64,000 nucleotides of DNA from Lineus longissimus (taxonomy: Eukaryota; Nemertea; Pilidiophora; Heteronemertea; Lineidae): the NCBI RefSeq assembly GCF_910592395.1, contig NC_088310.1, positions 11,293,501 through 11,357,500 of the forward strand, given 5' to 3'. Positions within the stretch are counted from its first letter, which is position 1. Every line of letters starts with the position of its first letter. Below the pieces are notes generated by a model, which saw only the letters and a program-made list of their open reading frames with translations, was not told the origin of the DNA and did not search any database. A program made the position numbers and the translations under genes. This document shows, in pieces, positions 29,743-40,474 of this stretch.

Positions 29743-32080
29743 GTATGCAAAAAAATGTTTTGAAATTCATGTAGAATCTTATTACCAGTTAACACTCCGA
29801 TCACATCAAACCTAAAGCAGTGTTCCGACCAATTTGAATGTTAAAATTATATTTATTTTACAATAAAAATTTATCATTGTCCGAAGTAAAAATAACCCAA
29901 CCAACTAATTAGATATGTGCCCAACTTATTTCAATTCAAAAAAATCGTCAATGGTAACCTCTGTTAACAAGGAAATCTTACTATACGTTGGTAAATATCA
30001 GTGGGTGTACATGTGTACGAAATGCGACCAGAGGACAGACGGCCGCGAAATTGGTATAACCAGAGTCTTTGTATAGAAAGACTCTGGTATAATTAACCGA
30101 GCTATTAAATGTGACTTAATTACCATTTCTCTACTTAAAACTTTCAGAAGCTGGCCCTCCACCAATGGCAGCGTACCACTAGACAGCAAACATCGCCAAG
30201 ATTTGTATATAAAGGCAAGTACAACGAAATATAAGTGTAAAATCAAACTTATTTTTGTACCCCATCGACTTACAAATTCACTACTAGCAGCAAGACGCGA
30301 GCATAATTTTTTCTATGGTGTTGGAGTATGTAGAATCAGAAAGAGTCTGCATAAGATGCGCGCAAAAAGAACGTGTTTCTGCCACCCAACTATATAGCAT
30401 ATAATTCAGTGATACAATGGATTCGCTTTTTTTTCAACATAATTGGTTCTCTGAGTTGGAATGTCCTTATCAGAAACATCCGGAACCTCATGGCCTATAC
30501 TCCTTTAAACATAGCCGGGGTGTAATAAATCTTTATAAAGATGCAATAAACATTGATGGTCAAGATGTATCAGAAATGGCCAAGTCCCGTAGACGTAGAA
30601 TTAGTACGCACAAAGTGCAAAGGCCTGAACTCACTGTCGCGTTTTAACGTTTTTTAAGAAGTTAAATCATGCTTTTGGTCGCATACCTATTCAGGAACTT
30701 CCGAAATTTGATACGGCCAGTCGACCGATATGAAACAGTTCCTTATGAGAGAACCGCAGTGGTTGGTGACATGTTACCCAGCTGGTACACGTAATCGGTC
30801 TATAACACGGTGGACAAGTTTGAAGTGATTGAATTTGGCCCGGGGATAATATTTGGATGCGTCGAATAGCGAAAGGCCCTACAAAACATGCTTTTCTTCT
30901 TGATTTGTGCTTTATCCTCACGGATTCTGACAAAACCAGGCCTTTGTATCTTCGTTGCAGATTCCATTCACAATATTTCAATACTAAATCATTAGCCGTT
31001 GAAGCATTAGGCGGGTATTCATTGGAGGGTATATTCGGTTTATCCCATAAAGTAACTGGTGGGAAATGTAGCCCCATAGTTGGTGACGTATTCCGGAAAT
31101 TCTATAAGTTATAAGTATAAGTTTAGGGATAAGTTGTGGATCTCAACCTCACTATAGTGGCTGTTGTTGTACGACCGCATTAGATCGATTATGTCACAAC
31201 CAAGCGGCCGATTCGTCCATCACACTGTTTTAACTATAAAATTCAAAATTATTGACAAGCTCTTCGTCACATGCGGGAGTGTCACTAAATGGCGGGAATG
31301 ATAAATCGAGTGCGATCTCGGAAGACTTTTGCTATCCAAATCACATGAAAGTCACAAAAGATCGGGGTTCTTTTATTTCCCTGAACGCTTTGAGTGGCTG
31401 AAAAAGCTGACTGAGGCCTGAAACAAGGTTATAAAAGCTCAATTATCTCTTCATCATTGAATGAAAATTGCCATGAAGTTATTGCTTTTACTCATTTCAG
31501 TATTCACCGGTTGCCGTTCACCCCTGTGCATTCACGTACTGATAGAACCCAACTATTGGTGATTGACTGATCGTCAGAAACCTATGCAATGCCTTGGAGA
31601 AGCGCTCCTGAGGTGGGACCAAATATCACAATGGTGTTAAGTTCCGAGAACTATCTGTAGGACGTCATTTGGGCATGTAGCCTAATAGCAATCATCAATC
31701 AACGAACTGGTTTCGTGAATCTGCATGGCATTAATAAGCAATTGCGCAAAAAGCACAATTTTACATAGTGAACTAGGCAAAAACTACTAAAGGTATCGAA
31801 AGACATGTTGTAGGATCAGAAATATGCCAAAATAAAAATGGTGAAAGTTCAATTTTTCACTTTTTGTGATTCTACAATGAAGCCACCCGAAGATTTTAGC
31901 CGCTTTGTACACTCGTTTCAGAGCATTGACTTGTGAACTAAGATTGTATATACTTTAAGGGTTATTATAAATTGTGAATATCAGCATTCAATTGATATCT
32001 TGACTTTTTCATTTTTGTGAACGGCGACACGTCGGTAACATATGGAATACTATCTTCTTGTCAAGCATTGGCACTAAACA
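29743..32080. other. Unassigned unique DNA between the SGNH exon and a minisatellite
   Basis: About 2.3 kb of AT-rich sequence with only short open frames. The most coding-like is 30417-30647 (+), 76 codons with an ATG start, containing a basic stretch KSRRRR near its C-terminus. I recognise no family in it. A second short frame lies at 30857-31114 (+). Both could be decayed pieces of the same element as the SGNH exon, but nothing visible proves it. I see no tRNA, TIR or LTR in this interval. Confidence 0.4.
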
Positions 32081-32960
32081 CAACTTACCTGGTTGTGAAG
32101 GAGACCTGGTGAGGGATCTGGAACCACTTGTCCCATCTTGCTTAAACAGGACTGCTAACATAAGGGACACCAAGCCAGATGAGACGGTCACATCCCTTGC
32201 CCATGATCATTGATGATGTTACATGTATGAAATGTCCTATACTAGTCCCATCTTGGTTCAGGCACACTATAACCAAGCTGGATGAGACAATCACATCCCT
32301 TGCCCATGATATTGGTTATGAGGTGTCCTATAGTCCCATCGTGGGTCAGGGACACCAAGCCAGGTAAGACAGTCACATCCCTTGCCAATGATCATTGATG
32401 ATGTTACATGTATGACATATCCTATACTAGTCCCATCTTGGTTCAGGGACACTATAACCAGGCTGGATGAGACAATCACATCCCTTGCCCATGATATTGG
32501 TTATGAGGTGTCATATAGTCCCATCATGGTTCAGGGACACCAAGCCAGGTAAGACAGTCACATCTCTTGCCCATGATATTGTTTATGAGGTGTCCTATAG
32601 TCCCATCATGGTTCAGGGACACCAAGCCAGGTAAGACAGTCACATCTCTTGCCCATGATATTGGTTATGAGGTGTCCTTTAGTCCCATCGTGGTTCAGGG
32701 ACACCAAGCTGGGAGGACAGTTTTATCCCTTGCCCATGATATTGGTTATTGGGTGTCCTATACTTGTCCCATCGAGGTTCAGGACACCAAGACGAGCGAG
32801 ATGGTCACATCCCTTGCCCATGATATAGGTTATGACATATCCTATACAGAGTCCTATACTGCTTGTCTCATCTTGGTTCAGGGACACTAAGCTGGATGTG
32901 TGACGGTCACATCCCTCGCCTATATGTTGGTTATGACATGTCCTATACCAGTGTAGTATG
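32080..32960. repeat. Minisatellite, 82-99 bp unit, about 9 copies
   Basis: The words TCACATCCCTTGCCCATGAT, GTTATGAGGTGTCCTATA and TCCCATC(A/G)TGGTTCAGGGACACC recur in order. The TCCCATC word ends at 32252, 32340, 32437, 32525, 32607, 32689, 32773 and 32872, giving spacings of 88, 97, 88, 82, 82, 84 and 99 bp. Alternating 88 and 97 spacings on the left side suggest a two-unit higher-order form of about 185 bp. Short open frames across it on both strands are by-products of the repeat. Confidence 0.9.
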
Positions 32961-33648
32961 AAGAAGGCAGGTTTAGTTGTGATTTTGAACTCAAGGTACA
33001 GCCAATCATCATTTTAACCCCCACACATATATCACTATCAGGTTAAACCTTTTTTCGCTAAAGAATTGCATCATATTTATAACACTTTATAGGTACCATC
33101 TCTTATGAGGGAATAATATATCTTTCAAAAGCACATGAAAAAGTGTCATGAGGAATCAGTAAAAAAAGGACCAGTGAATTTACTTTTTTTCAAGGAAAAC
33201 CCCATTTTATTATAAAAATACATAGCTAAGTCAGAAGTCATGGATATAATTGTCATTTTCTGAAGATTTAGTGTATCTGCTGAAACTTAAAGGGAGTGTA
33301 AACAATCATCAACGTTTGCACAGAAAAATGCCATCAAAGTCATCCTTAAGCTAACTTTGCAATGCTGGCCCAGGCCTACTATTCAAGATGGCAGCCGAAA
33401 TATAAGACACAAAACTTGGTTCACGCCAAGTTGATTCTAATCAATACATATAATCCTAATTACTACAGCAAAACTGAGGGCATACATGGGTGAATTCAGG
33501 CCTATTATGTAATCTTCGCACGTACCGAAAGCTGTCTGGGGTGAGGAACTGGGCTATTTATTGGGATAGCAATTAATACTTTGGTGTCGCACCTCCCTGC
33601 AGAGCGTAATCTGGTGAAACTTGTACTTCAATTCTAGCTGAAACAGCT
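32961..33648. other. Unassigned AT-rich spacer
   Basis: No gene, RNA or repeat structure recognised. It ends at the point where a lone satellite monomer begins. Confidence 0.4.
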
Positions 33649-33704
33649 GTGGTGATAATACCATCGCTAACCTGTAACCTCACCATGCTTCAATGGGTGG
33701 GCGA
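33649..33704 (+). repeat. Isolated monomer of the 49-bp satellite
   Basis: GTGGTGATAATACCATCGCT begins here, followed by AACCTGTAACCTCACC and ATGCTTCAATGGGTGGG. It is the same satellite as 1-28990, in the same orientation, with the same rare combination (CTGTAACCTCACC plus CAATGGG) found in the last monomers of the main array around 28905-28950. It begins at the part of the monomer that would follow the array's broken end (...CTTCAACGG at 28990), so the register is preserved across 4.66 kb. Confidence 0.92.
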
Positions 33705-35130
33705 TTAGTAGCTGGCTTTTGAACCGGGAAATGGGCTAAGAAATGGTTAAAATGAAATGCAAAGGAATGAAATGGAGTCAGAAATGGTTAAAGTGACTTG
33801 TAGCTGCATCGGGAGCCAGCATTTGAATAGGGAAATGGACTTATAGAGGGTTAAAATGAGTTAAGACGAATAAGGAACTGGGCATTTTGAACTGGGAAAT
33901 GGAGTCAGAAAGGGTTAAAGAGACTTGCAAATGAATGAAATGGGGTCAGAAAGGGTTAAAGTGACTTGTGGCTGAATCGGGAGCCAGCATTTGAATTGGG
34001 AAATGGACTTATAGAGGGTTAAAATGAGTTAAGACGAATAAGGAACTGGCATTTTGAACTGGGAAATGGAGTCAGAAAGGGTTAAAGAGACTTGCAAATG
34101 AATGAAATGGAGTCAGATAGGGTTAAAGTGACTTGTAGCTGAATCGGGAGCCAGCATTTGAATAGGAAATGGACTAATAGAGGGTTAAAATGAGTTAAGA
34201 CAAATAAGGAGCTGGCATTTTGAACTCGGAAATGGAGTCAGAAGGGGCAAAGTGACTTGTAGCTGAATCGGGAGCCAGTATTTGAATAGGGAAATGGACT
34301 TATAGAGGGTTAAAATGAGTTAAGACGAATAAGGAACTGGCATTTTGAACTGGGAATTGGAGTCAGAAAGGGTTAAAGAGACTTGCAAATGAATGAAATG
34401 GAGTCAGATAGGGTTAAAGTGACTTGTAGCTGAATCGGGAGCCAGCATTTGAATAGGAAATGGACTAATAGAGGGTTAAAATGAGTCAAGACAAATAAGG
34501 AACTGGCATTTTGAACTGGGAAATGGAGTCAGAAAGCGTTAAAGAGACTTGCAAATGAATGAAATGGAGACAGAAAGGGTTAACGTGACTTGTAGCTGAA
34601 TCGGGAGCCAGCATTTGAATAGGGAAATGGACTTATAGAAGGTTAAAATGACTTAAGACGAATAAGGAACTGGCATTTTGAATTGGGAAATGGAATCAGA
34701 AAGGGTTAAAGAGACTTGCAAATGAAATGGAGTCAAAAAGGGTTAAAGTGACTTGCAAACGAATGAAATGGAGTCAGAAAGGGTTAAAAAGACTTGCAGC
34801 TGAATCGGGAGCCAGCATTTGAATAGGGAGATGGAGTTATAGAGGGTTAAAATGAGTTAAAACGAATAAGGAGGTGGCATTTTGAACCGGGAAATGGAGT
34901 CAAAAAGGGTTAAAGTGACTTGTAAGTGAATGAAATGGAGTCAGAAAGGGTTAAAGAGACTTGCAGCTGAATCGGGAGCCAGCATTTGAATCGAGAAGTG
35001 GAGTTATAGAGGGTTAAAATGCGTTAAGACGAATAAGGAACTGGCATTTTGAACTGGGAAATATGTCAGAAAGGGTTAAAGTCACTGATAGTTGAATCGG
35101 GAGCTTGGTAGGAAAGGGTTAAAACCACCA
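33705..35130. repeat. Minisatellite with about 41-bp subunit and 166-bp higher-order unit
   Basis: Recurrent words are GGAAATGGAGTCAGAAAGGG, TTAAAGTGACTTGTAGCTGA, ATCGGGAGCCAGCATTTGAA and GACGAATAAGGAACTGGC. The CTGGCATTTTGAACT word occurs at 33878, 34046, 34212, 34337, 34503, 34670 and 35041, with main spacing 166-168 bp and one spacing of 125 bp, which is 41 bp shorter. The unit is therefore about four 41-bp subrepeats. The left edge abuts the lone satellite monomer directly. Confidence 0.9.
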
Positions 35131-35210
35131 AGTTGAGTTATCGGACTTTGGAGGGTTAATATTTGAAAGAAATTTGAATTGGGAACTGGGAAATGCTTAG
35201 CCCATTTCCT

Positions 35211-35264
35211 AGTTCCTTATTCGTACCCAAATTCGTACCCAAACATGGGTACGAATAAGGAACT
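35211..35264. repeat. 18-bp perfect inverted repeat at the edge of the minisatellite
   Basis: AGTTCCTTATTCGTACCC (35211-35228) and its exact complement GGGTACGAATAAGGAACT (35247-35264) flank an 18-nt loop. The arm contains GAATAAGGAACT, a word from the neighbouring 166-bp minisatellite, so this is a fold-back copy of minisatellite DNA. A short (GGGAACT)n run follows at about 35265-35300. Confidence 0.85.
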
Positions 35265-35439
35265 GCCAACTGGGAACTGGGAACTGGGAACTGGGAGCCA
35301 ACTTCACATACCCGATATTATGACATAGTACAAAAACAATTAATCGCAAGTTACTTAATTGATTTCAAGATAATCAACCCAAATTTTAGTCGAACATCTG
35401 GTTCATCTTGAAAGAGAAAACTTTCCATTTTTTCCCCTC

Positions 35440-35818
35440 TTAGCCAGCGTTGTTCCTGGGCTTATCCATTCTTTTAGGCCCTTATACCCCTATTTTACGC
35501 CTTCTACCCCCTGTAACAAGCACTCAATTAATTAAGGGCCTGTGGTCTACTATATAATTATATATTATTTTGCTGTTAGTGTTATATGATTTCTCTGTAG
35601 ATTCTAACGCTTTTTTAAAATTTTTTTATTATCATTTGTAGTCACGTCACCTCCGCACGCTGATGGTCAGGGTACATTTCCTAAGACAGATCCCTGCCTG
35701 TTTTACTTTCCTCTGCATCTTCTCTCTATCCCGCACCAGTTTATTGTATTTTCCAAACCTATATGAATGTAGTATTCATCTGGCTCAATAAACTGCTTTG
35801 AATTTGAATTGAATTTAT
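35440..35818 (+). mobile_element. Probable 3' end of a non-LTR retrotransposon
   Basis: The segment ends TCTGGCTCAATAAACTGC, then TTTGAATTTGAATTGAATTT. A polyadenylation-like AATAAA followed by a short TTGAAT-type tail is typical of 5'-truncated CR1/L2/Rex-like LINE copies. The preceding C/T-rich stretch would be 3' UTR. No reverse-transcriptase frame is present, so the left boundary is a guess and the family is not assigned. Confidence 0.5.
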
Positions 35819-36169
35819 AAACGAATCAATCATGGCCACGTGCATTTTTGAGAGACGACTTGCCACGACTTCTTTTCGATTTATCAACATCATGATCGTC
35901 ATAAACTGGCCCGATAATAGGTCTGCGTTGTTCCTTACCTTTCCTTATACTTCTGTAACACTTTACGATAAGAAAATCTAATGATGAGGGCACAAGTTTA
36001 TCATCAAATCAAATCATCAAGTACGGTAAACTGTAAACACATCAATCACGTGATCATTGTCACGTGATGGGCGGAGCTGCCTCATGGTGTAACGGTAAAA
36101 TCAGTCCAGGGAAAAATAATTGTCTGTTGGTCTCCCGGGGTAGGTCTGCACGATCAGCTGGTCATTTGC

Positions 36170-38130
36170 AATGGTGAGATCATTACGAAGGACCATCAAG
36201 TAACAACCTCTTATTTAGACCAATAGAGAATACTATGATATTGTCTTCAATACTACTTGATTATTATATGATATATTATATTATAAGGAAAACATAGTCA
36301 CAACCTTAGATCATGACGAACGGATTATCATTATTCAACCTCATCCTGATAATAGACGATGAACCATCTCTCATCATGATATCACAACATGATATGATTA
36401 TAGACTAGACAAGTGGATGATAACTGGATGATAAAACACATAATCTCAACCTTATATCATGACGAAGGACCATCACATAACCTCATCATCATGATAACAG
36501 TCACAACATTGCCCAATATATGATATTATCCACAAATTATTACCTGGAATAATGGGAAAAACATAGTCACGACATTAAATTATATAAGGACCATTCGACC
36601 TCATCATGATGATATAACATGATATGATACACTAATACCCAATGTGATATTGTCTTCAATTAACATATGTAGTCACAACAACCTTAGATAATGACTAAGG
36701 ACCATCATATCAACCTCATCATGACTTACAGTCACTTTTATATAAAGACCAATATTATGTGATAGTGTCGTCACTTATTACCTGGTATAATGGAGAAAAC
36801 ATAGTCACAACATTAGATTATATAAGGACCATTCGACCTCATCATGATGATATAACATGATATAATACACTAATACCCAATGTGACATTGTCTTCAATTA
36901 ACATAGTTACAACAACCTCATTACCAGCTATTGCGGGCCTAGCACACTCTGTTTTGAATAGAGGGAGACTCAATCATTCCTATTGTTTGAGATTGGAAAG
37001 GTGTGAATTAATCTGGCAATTAGCCTCCTGTGCATTGGTGCATACAAACACTAAAATGTTTGGTTTTTGCTGATTTAGGGTCAAATAAATCAGCAAAAAG
37101 TTTTGAAAGCTTCACAAATGATTGTTGCAAGGAAGTACTTTATGATAGTTTGCGAAATTTTGATTAATTCTAGGTGGAAAGTAATATTTTTCGCATATTT
37201 GTTGGGAAAAAAATTGAAAATCCTCCAATTTTCAACCCCCCTATGGACACTATGAATTTTTCTCCAATAAAGCTGAAATATTGGGAATATAATCCTAAGA
37301 GTTATATCAACCACGTCTGAAGTCGGGAGTTTGTATCAAATGTATAGTTTCGGAGCTAGCGCAGCTAGAAAAGCCCCCAAAACCCACTTTCTCAGGAATT
37401 TACACTATGGGCTACGAGTGAAGCATTACAGATTTACCAAAATTTTCAACCTATAGATGGACACATCGAATTTCCATCCAAATCACTCCAAATTTTGCCA
37501 GTAAATACCTAGACATATATAGAATTATGTCAGAAGTCGGGAGTTGGGATTATTTTTACACCCCGCCCAAAAAGCCAACTTTATTGATATTTCCTATGCA
37601 TTTTCCATTAGGCTTGCCAGGACCAATTAAGCAGGTGCACTAATTGGCTTAATTGGCTAGGCCCGCAATAGCTGGTAATGTTAGATAATGACTAAGGACC
37701 ATCATATTAACCTCATTATGACTTATAGTCACTAATTGTATACATGTATATATAGCCTGAGATCATCCACGCATGGTCGGTTTAAGGTAAAACCTGAGAT
37801 CAGACGAAGGACCATCATATTATTCAAAATAATCTCGTTATAACAGTACTGTCATCTCTCATGAAGATCAATGTATAACTTTGTCTTTAATTATTACATG
37901 TTAGGAAAACAATAGTCACAACCTTAGATAATGACGAAGGACCATCATATTCAACCTCATAGTCACAACCTGAGGATTCGATATAATGTTGTATCAATAT
38001 CCTTTATTTTGTTAATGAAAACATAGCTAGTCACAACCAGCAGATATCATGATCCAGGCCCATAACATTCAACCCCATGAGGATGATAATCACAGCCTAA
38101 TAACGATACATATCATAATTATCTACACCT
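36170..38130. repeat. Degenerate tandem repeats, about 238 bp, with internal variants
   Basis: Words such as GACGAAGGACCATCA, CAACCTCATCATGATGATA and ACATAGTCACAACCTTAGAT recur throughout. The clearest pair is 36545-36782 and 36783 onward: TATATAAGGACCATTCGACC occurs at 36581 and 36819, exactly 238 bp apart, with near-identical flanks. The second copy is split by a TIR element at 36919-37680 and resumes at 37681. More diverged units follow to about 38130. No coding frame is supported. Confidence 0.75.
36919..37680. mobile_element. Nonautonomous DNA transposon (762 bp) with 25-bp TIRs
   Basis: CATTACCAGCTATTGCGGGC followed by CTAGC at the left end (36919-36943) is the perfect reverse complement of the right end (37656-37680). 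The element splits one copy of a 238-bp tandem repeat. The intact sister copy near 36680 reads ACAACAACCTTAGATAATG without the insertion, which defines the empty site. The target duplication is unclear (at most a T or TA), so the superfamily is not assigned. Inside is a second 14-bp hairpin (TTTTTGCTGATTTA at 37064-37077 against 37086-37099). Short open frames inside show no transposase similarity. Confidence 0.85.
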
Positions 38131-38419
38131 AGACCAATGTTGTTTTTATAATTGTGTTAGGTTGTGACTCTGTATAGCAAGATGAGTCAATATCTTCTTG
38201 GTTGATATGATGGCAAATGTGAGGTAGAATTCAGATGGTAGTCCCCACTCCGCCAACATCGTCCTGAGGAAGGGACACCCTCAATTACTCAATTCCGCCT
38301 CGGATCAATGTTAATAATCAATGGTCGAAGCCCTATCTTCAAAACCAGTCACCAGTTGAATTTGTCGTCCCAATTGTTTTCAAATCAGAAACTATAAGAC
38401 AGCCTCACTAGACTGTCAG

Positions 38420-38700
38420 CATGGTAATTGCGTTCCTGCCTCCCTTATCATTGGAGACTGTCACCATCAAAAAGGTAATTGCATTACTGCCTCCCTTTAT
38501 CCTGTGGTATACAAGTCAATCAATCACCTGCAGTTGTATTGGAGACTGTCACCATCAAAAAGGTAATTGCATTACTGCCTCCTTTTATCCTGTGGTATAC
38601 AAGTCAATCAATCACCTGCAGTTGTATTGGAGACTGTCACCATCAAAAAGGTAATTGCATTACTGCCTCCTTTTATCCTGTGGTATACAAGTCAATCACC
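38420..38700. repeat. 88-bp tandem repeat, about 3.2 copies
   Basis: GGAGACTGTCACCATCAAAA begins at 38453, 38541 and 38629 (spacing 88 bp). The unit continues GGTAATTGCATTACTGCC and TCCTGTGGTATACAAGTC. Because 88 is one more than a multiple of three, successive units shift frame. The same peptide therefore appears in overlapping open frames in all three forward frames, which is a repeat artefact rather than a gene. Confidence 0.93.
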
Positions 38701-39170
38701 TTCCCTGAAAATCTTTCAGCACGGAGTGAGCAGCATTATTGTGTCAATGAAAAAACAAAAACAAGACTTGAGTTTTATTGATTTATTCATCTAAACAATG
38801 CATCCTAATGGGTACAGACAAGCACTTTAAGTACTGAATAGAAACACTGTCATTATTGCTAGCAAAATGCCCGTCCATCATGGAAATATGTTACATGTAT
38901 TCATCTTCAACCCTGAAGTGCTCATTTGTTTTTCTTTCATCGAGCCCAAACCACTGTGTCACAAATGTAATGTAGTGTGGGGCACGAACTGCGAAAAGGA
39001 CCAAATCAGACCCACCCCCAAGGGTGACATAGGTTAGCTAATACTAGTTATAGTAGATGGCTAAGAAACAAAAGAACCCACCTGCAATCAACCCAAAAAA
39101 CAAACACGTACCAACATACATGTATATTGTACCTAATCAAAACCTACACATTTTTCTAATGTTCAACCCA
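38701..39170. other. Unassigned spacer
   Basis: No gene or structured repeat recognised. It contains short TACATGTA-type words only. Confidence 0.4.
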
Positions 39171-39403
39171 TTAAGGGTTTGCTATAGGCACCGCCATTTT
39201 GGCTAGCGCTTGAAATCTTGGAGCAATTAGAACTCATTCAAAATGAAGTGAATTCAAATTTCAAGGATGGTATGCTGTTCTTTGTTTTCCAGGGAACTGC
39301 ACCCCAGCCTTGTAATTGGGATTAACTGCATTTTGAATGAGTTCTAGTTGCTCCAAGATTTCAAGCTCTATCCAAAATGGCGGTGCCTATAGCAAACCCT
39401 TAA
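39171..39403. mobile_element. Hairpin MITE flanked by TTAA (233 bp)
   Basis: TTAAGGGTTTGCTATAGGCA at the left end and TGCCTATAGCAAACCCTTAA at the right end are exact reverse complements. The complementarity continues with few mismatches for about 73 bp per arm (through GCTTGAAATCTTGGAGCAA and CATTCAAAATG) around a short centre. The outermost TTAA on both sides is consistent with a TTAA target duplication as made by piggyBac-type transposases, although the first bases GGG differ from the usual CCC. No coding capacity. Confidence 0.85.
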
Positions 39404-39865
39404 ATTGAAAAAAATTTGATTAGTCAACTTTTACGCTCTACGTAGTACCCTGTACTGAGAGGCTTGGTAGGTGCTAAAATAACAAAACATGCACTTTTCT
39501 ACTATTAATGAGTTGAAAATGAAACTTGGCACAATTTAAACTATGTACAAAATAAATTATCACAGCATTTCATCAAGATTCCTCCAGAAATAAGCATTAC
39601 AAAGGAGAAAATGCGTAAATTAATGCATTGCGTCAATGTACAGGAATAAATTAAAAAAACTATTTTGTTACCATGGTACCATGGTTACTGAAATGTGTAC
39701 TGAAAAATCCTCCTGGGCCCAAAATCAGATTTAAAGCTGACATGCATCCAACTCCACTTGAAACATGATAGACACCCAGTGACAGGTCTCACTTGACTGC
39801 ACAAACAACAAGTTCATTGACGAGACAGGTCACAGATGAGAAGAAGAAAATGAAAAATATTATTC

Positions 39866-39937
39866 CCTGAACGGGTTTGAACTTAAGACATTCTGTCCTT
39901 GATCCCTACAGTCTTACCCACTGGGCCATGAAGCCGT
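39866..39937 (-). repeat. tRNA-like SINE head (weak)
   Basis: On the minus strand TGGCCCAGTGGGTAAGA resembles a tRNA box A/D-arm and AGTTCAAACCC, about 40 nt later, resembles box B. The expected T-stem and acceptor stem do not pair, so this is not a functional tRNA gene. A tRNA-derived SINE remnant is the simplest reading, but chance is possible. Confidence 0.35.
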
Positions 39938-40242
39938 TGTCGAATATGGACAGGTGGTTTTTGCCATATGTACCATTTTTAGTTTCAAACTGATCATGTA
40001 AATTGCCCATTGACAAAGTAAAACCAAGATTCTTTAACGGCAGATAACGAGACAACCTGCGATGACTGATAAGGTTTTTATGAATATATGTCAGATTTAA
40101 GAAAAAAACAAACTTGGGAGAAAATGGCCCCAGTAGTACACAGTGACCCAAAAAGACAGTGTGACCATTTTATGATGCACAATGATAACACAGACTCAGA
40201 ATCAATGGGCTCCTGTTTACCTAATCACTTAATATTGATGAT

Positions 40243-40474
40243 TTAATCATCTTCCCCTTCTGCCTCTGGCTCAACTATACTAGTATCAATCTGTTCAATC
40301 CGTTTTTCCAGTTCACTGTTTTCTTCAATTTCAACTTCAACTTCAGCCTCATAAGCATTGGCATCGTCCACCATTTCATCCAGCTCCACCACAGAAAATA
40401 CATCTCCTAACCTGAGGGAAGTTGTTTTGAGTGTCTGAGAATATGACTGGAAGTCTGGAATGATAGGGACAATA
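40243..40474 (-). pseudogene. Possible out-of-frame acidic tail of the KDZ gene
   Basis: Directly after the KDZ stop, the next frame is open from about 40490 to 40243. It encodes PDFQSYSQTLKTTSLRLGD and then a very acidic end (VEVEIEENSELEKR, ending EAEGEDD). The overlap with the KDZ frame is only a few codons, and a one-base change would join them. Either the tail is the original C-terminus lost by a frameshift, or it is chance. A 25-bp GT-AG interval at the junction would restore the frame but is too short for a normal animal intron. Confidence 0.35.

Noticed and set aside
36070-36160. Possible tRNA-Glu-like gene (CTCATGGTGTAACGGTA)
   Set aside because: Only a box A-like word; no box B (GGTTCGA type) and no acceptor pairing.
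37090-37314. Small minus-strand open frame inside the 762-bp TIR element as a transposase
   Set aside because: Only 74 codons, no catalytic or DNA-binding motif, AT-rich composition typical of chance frames.
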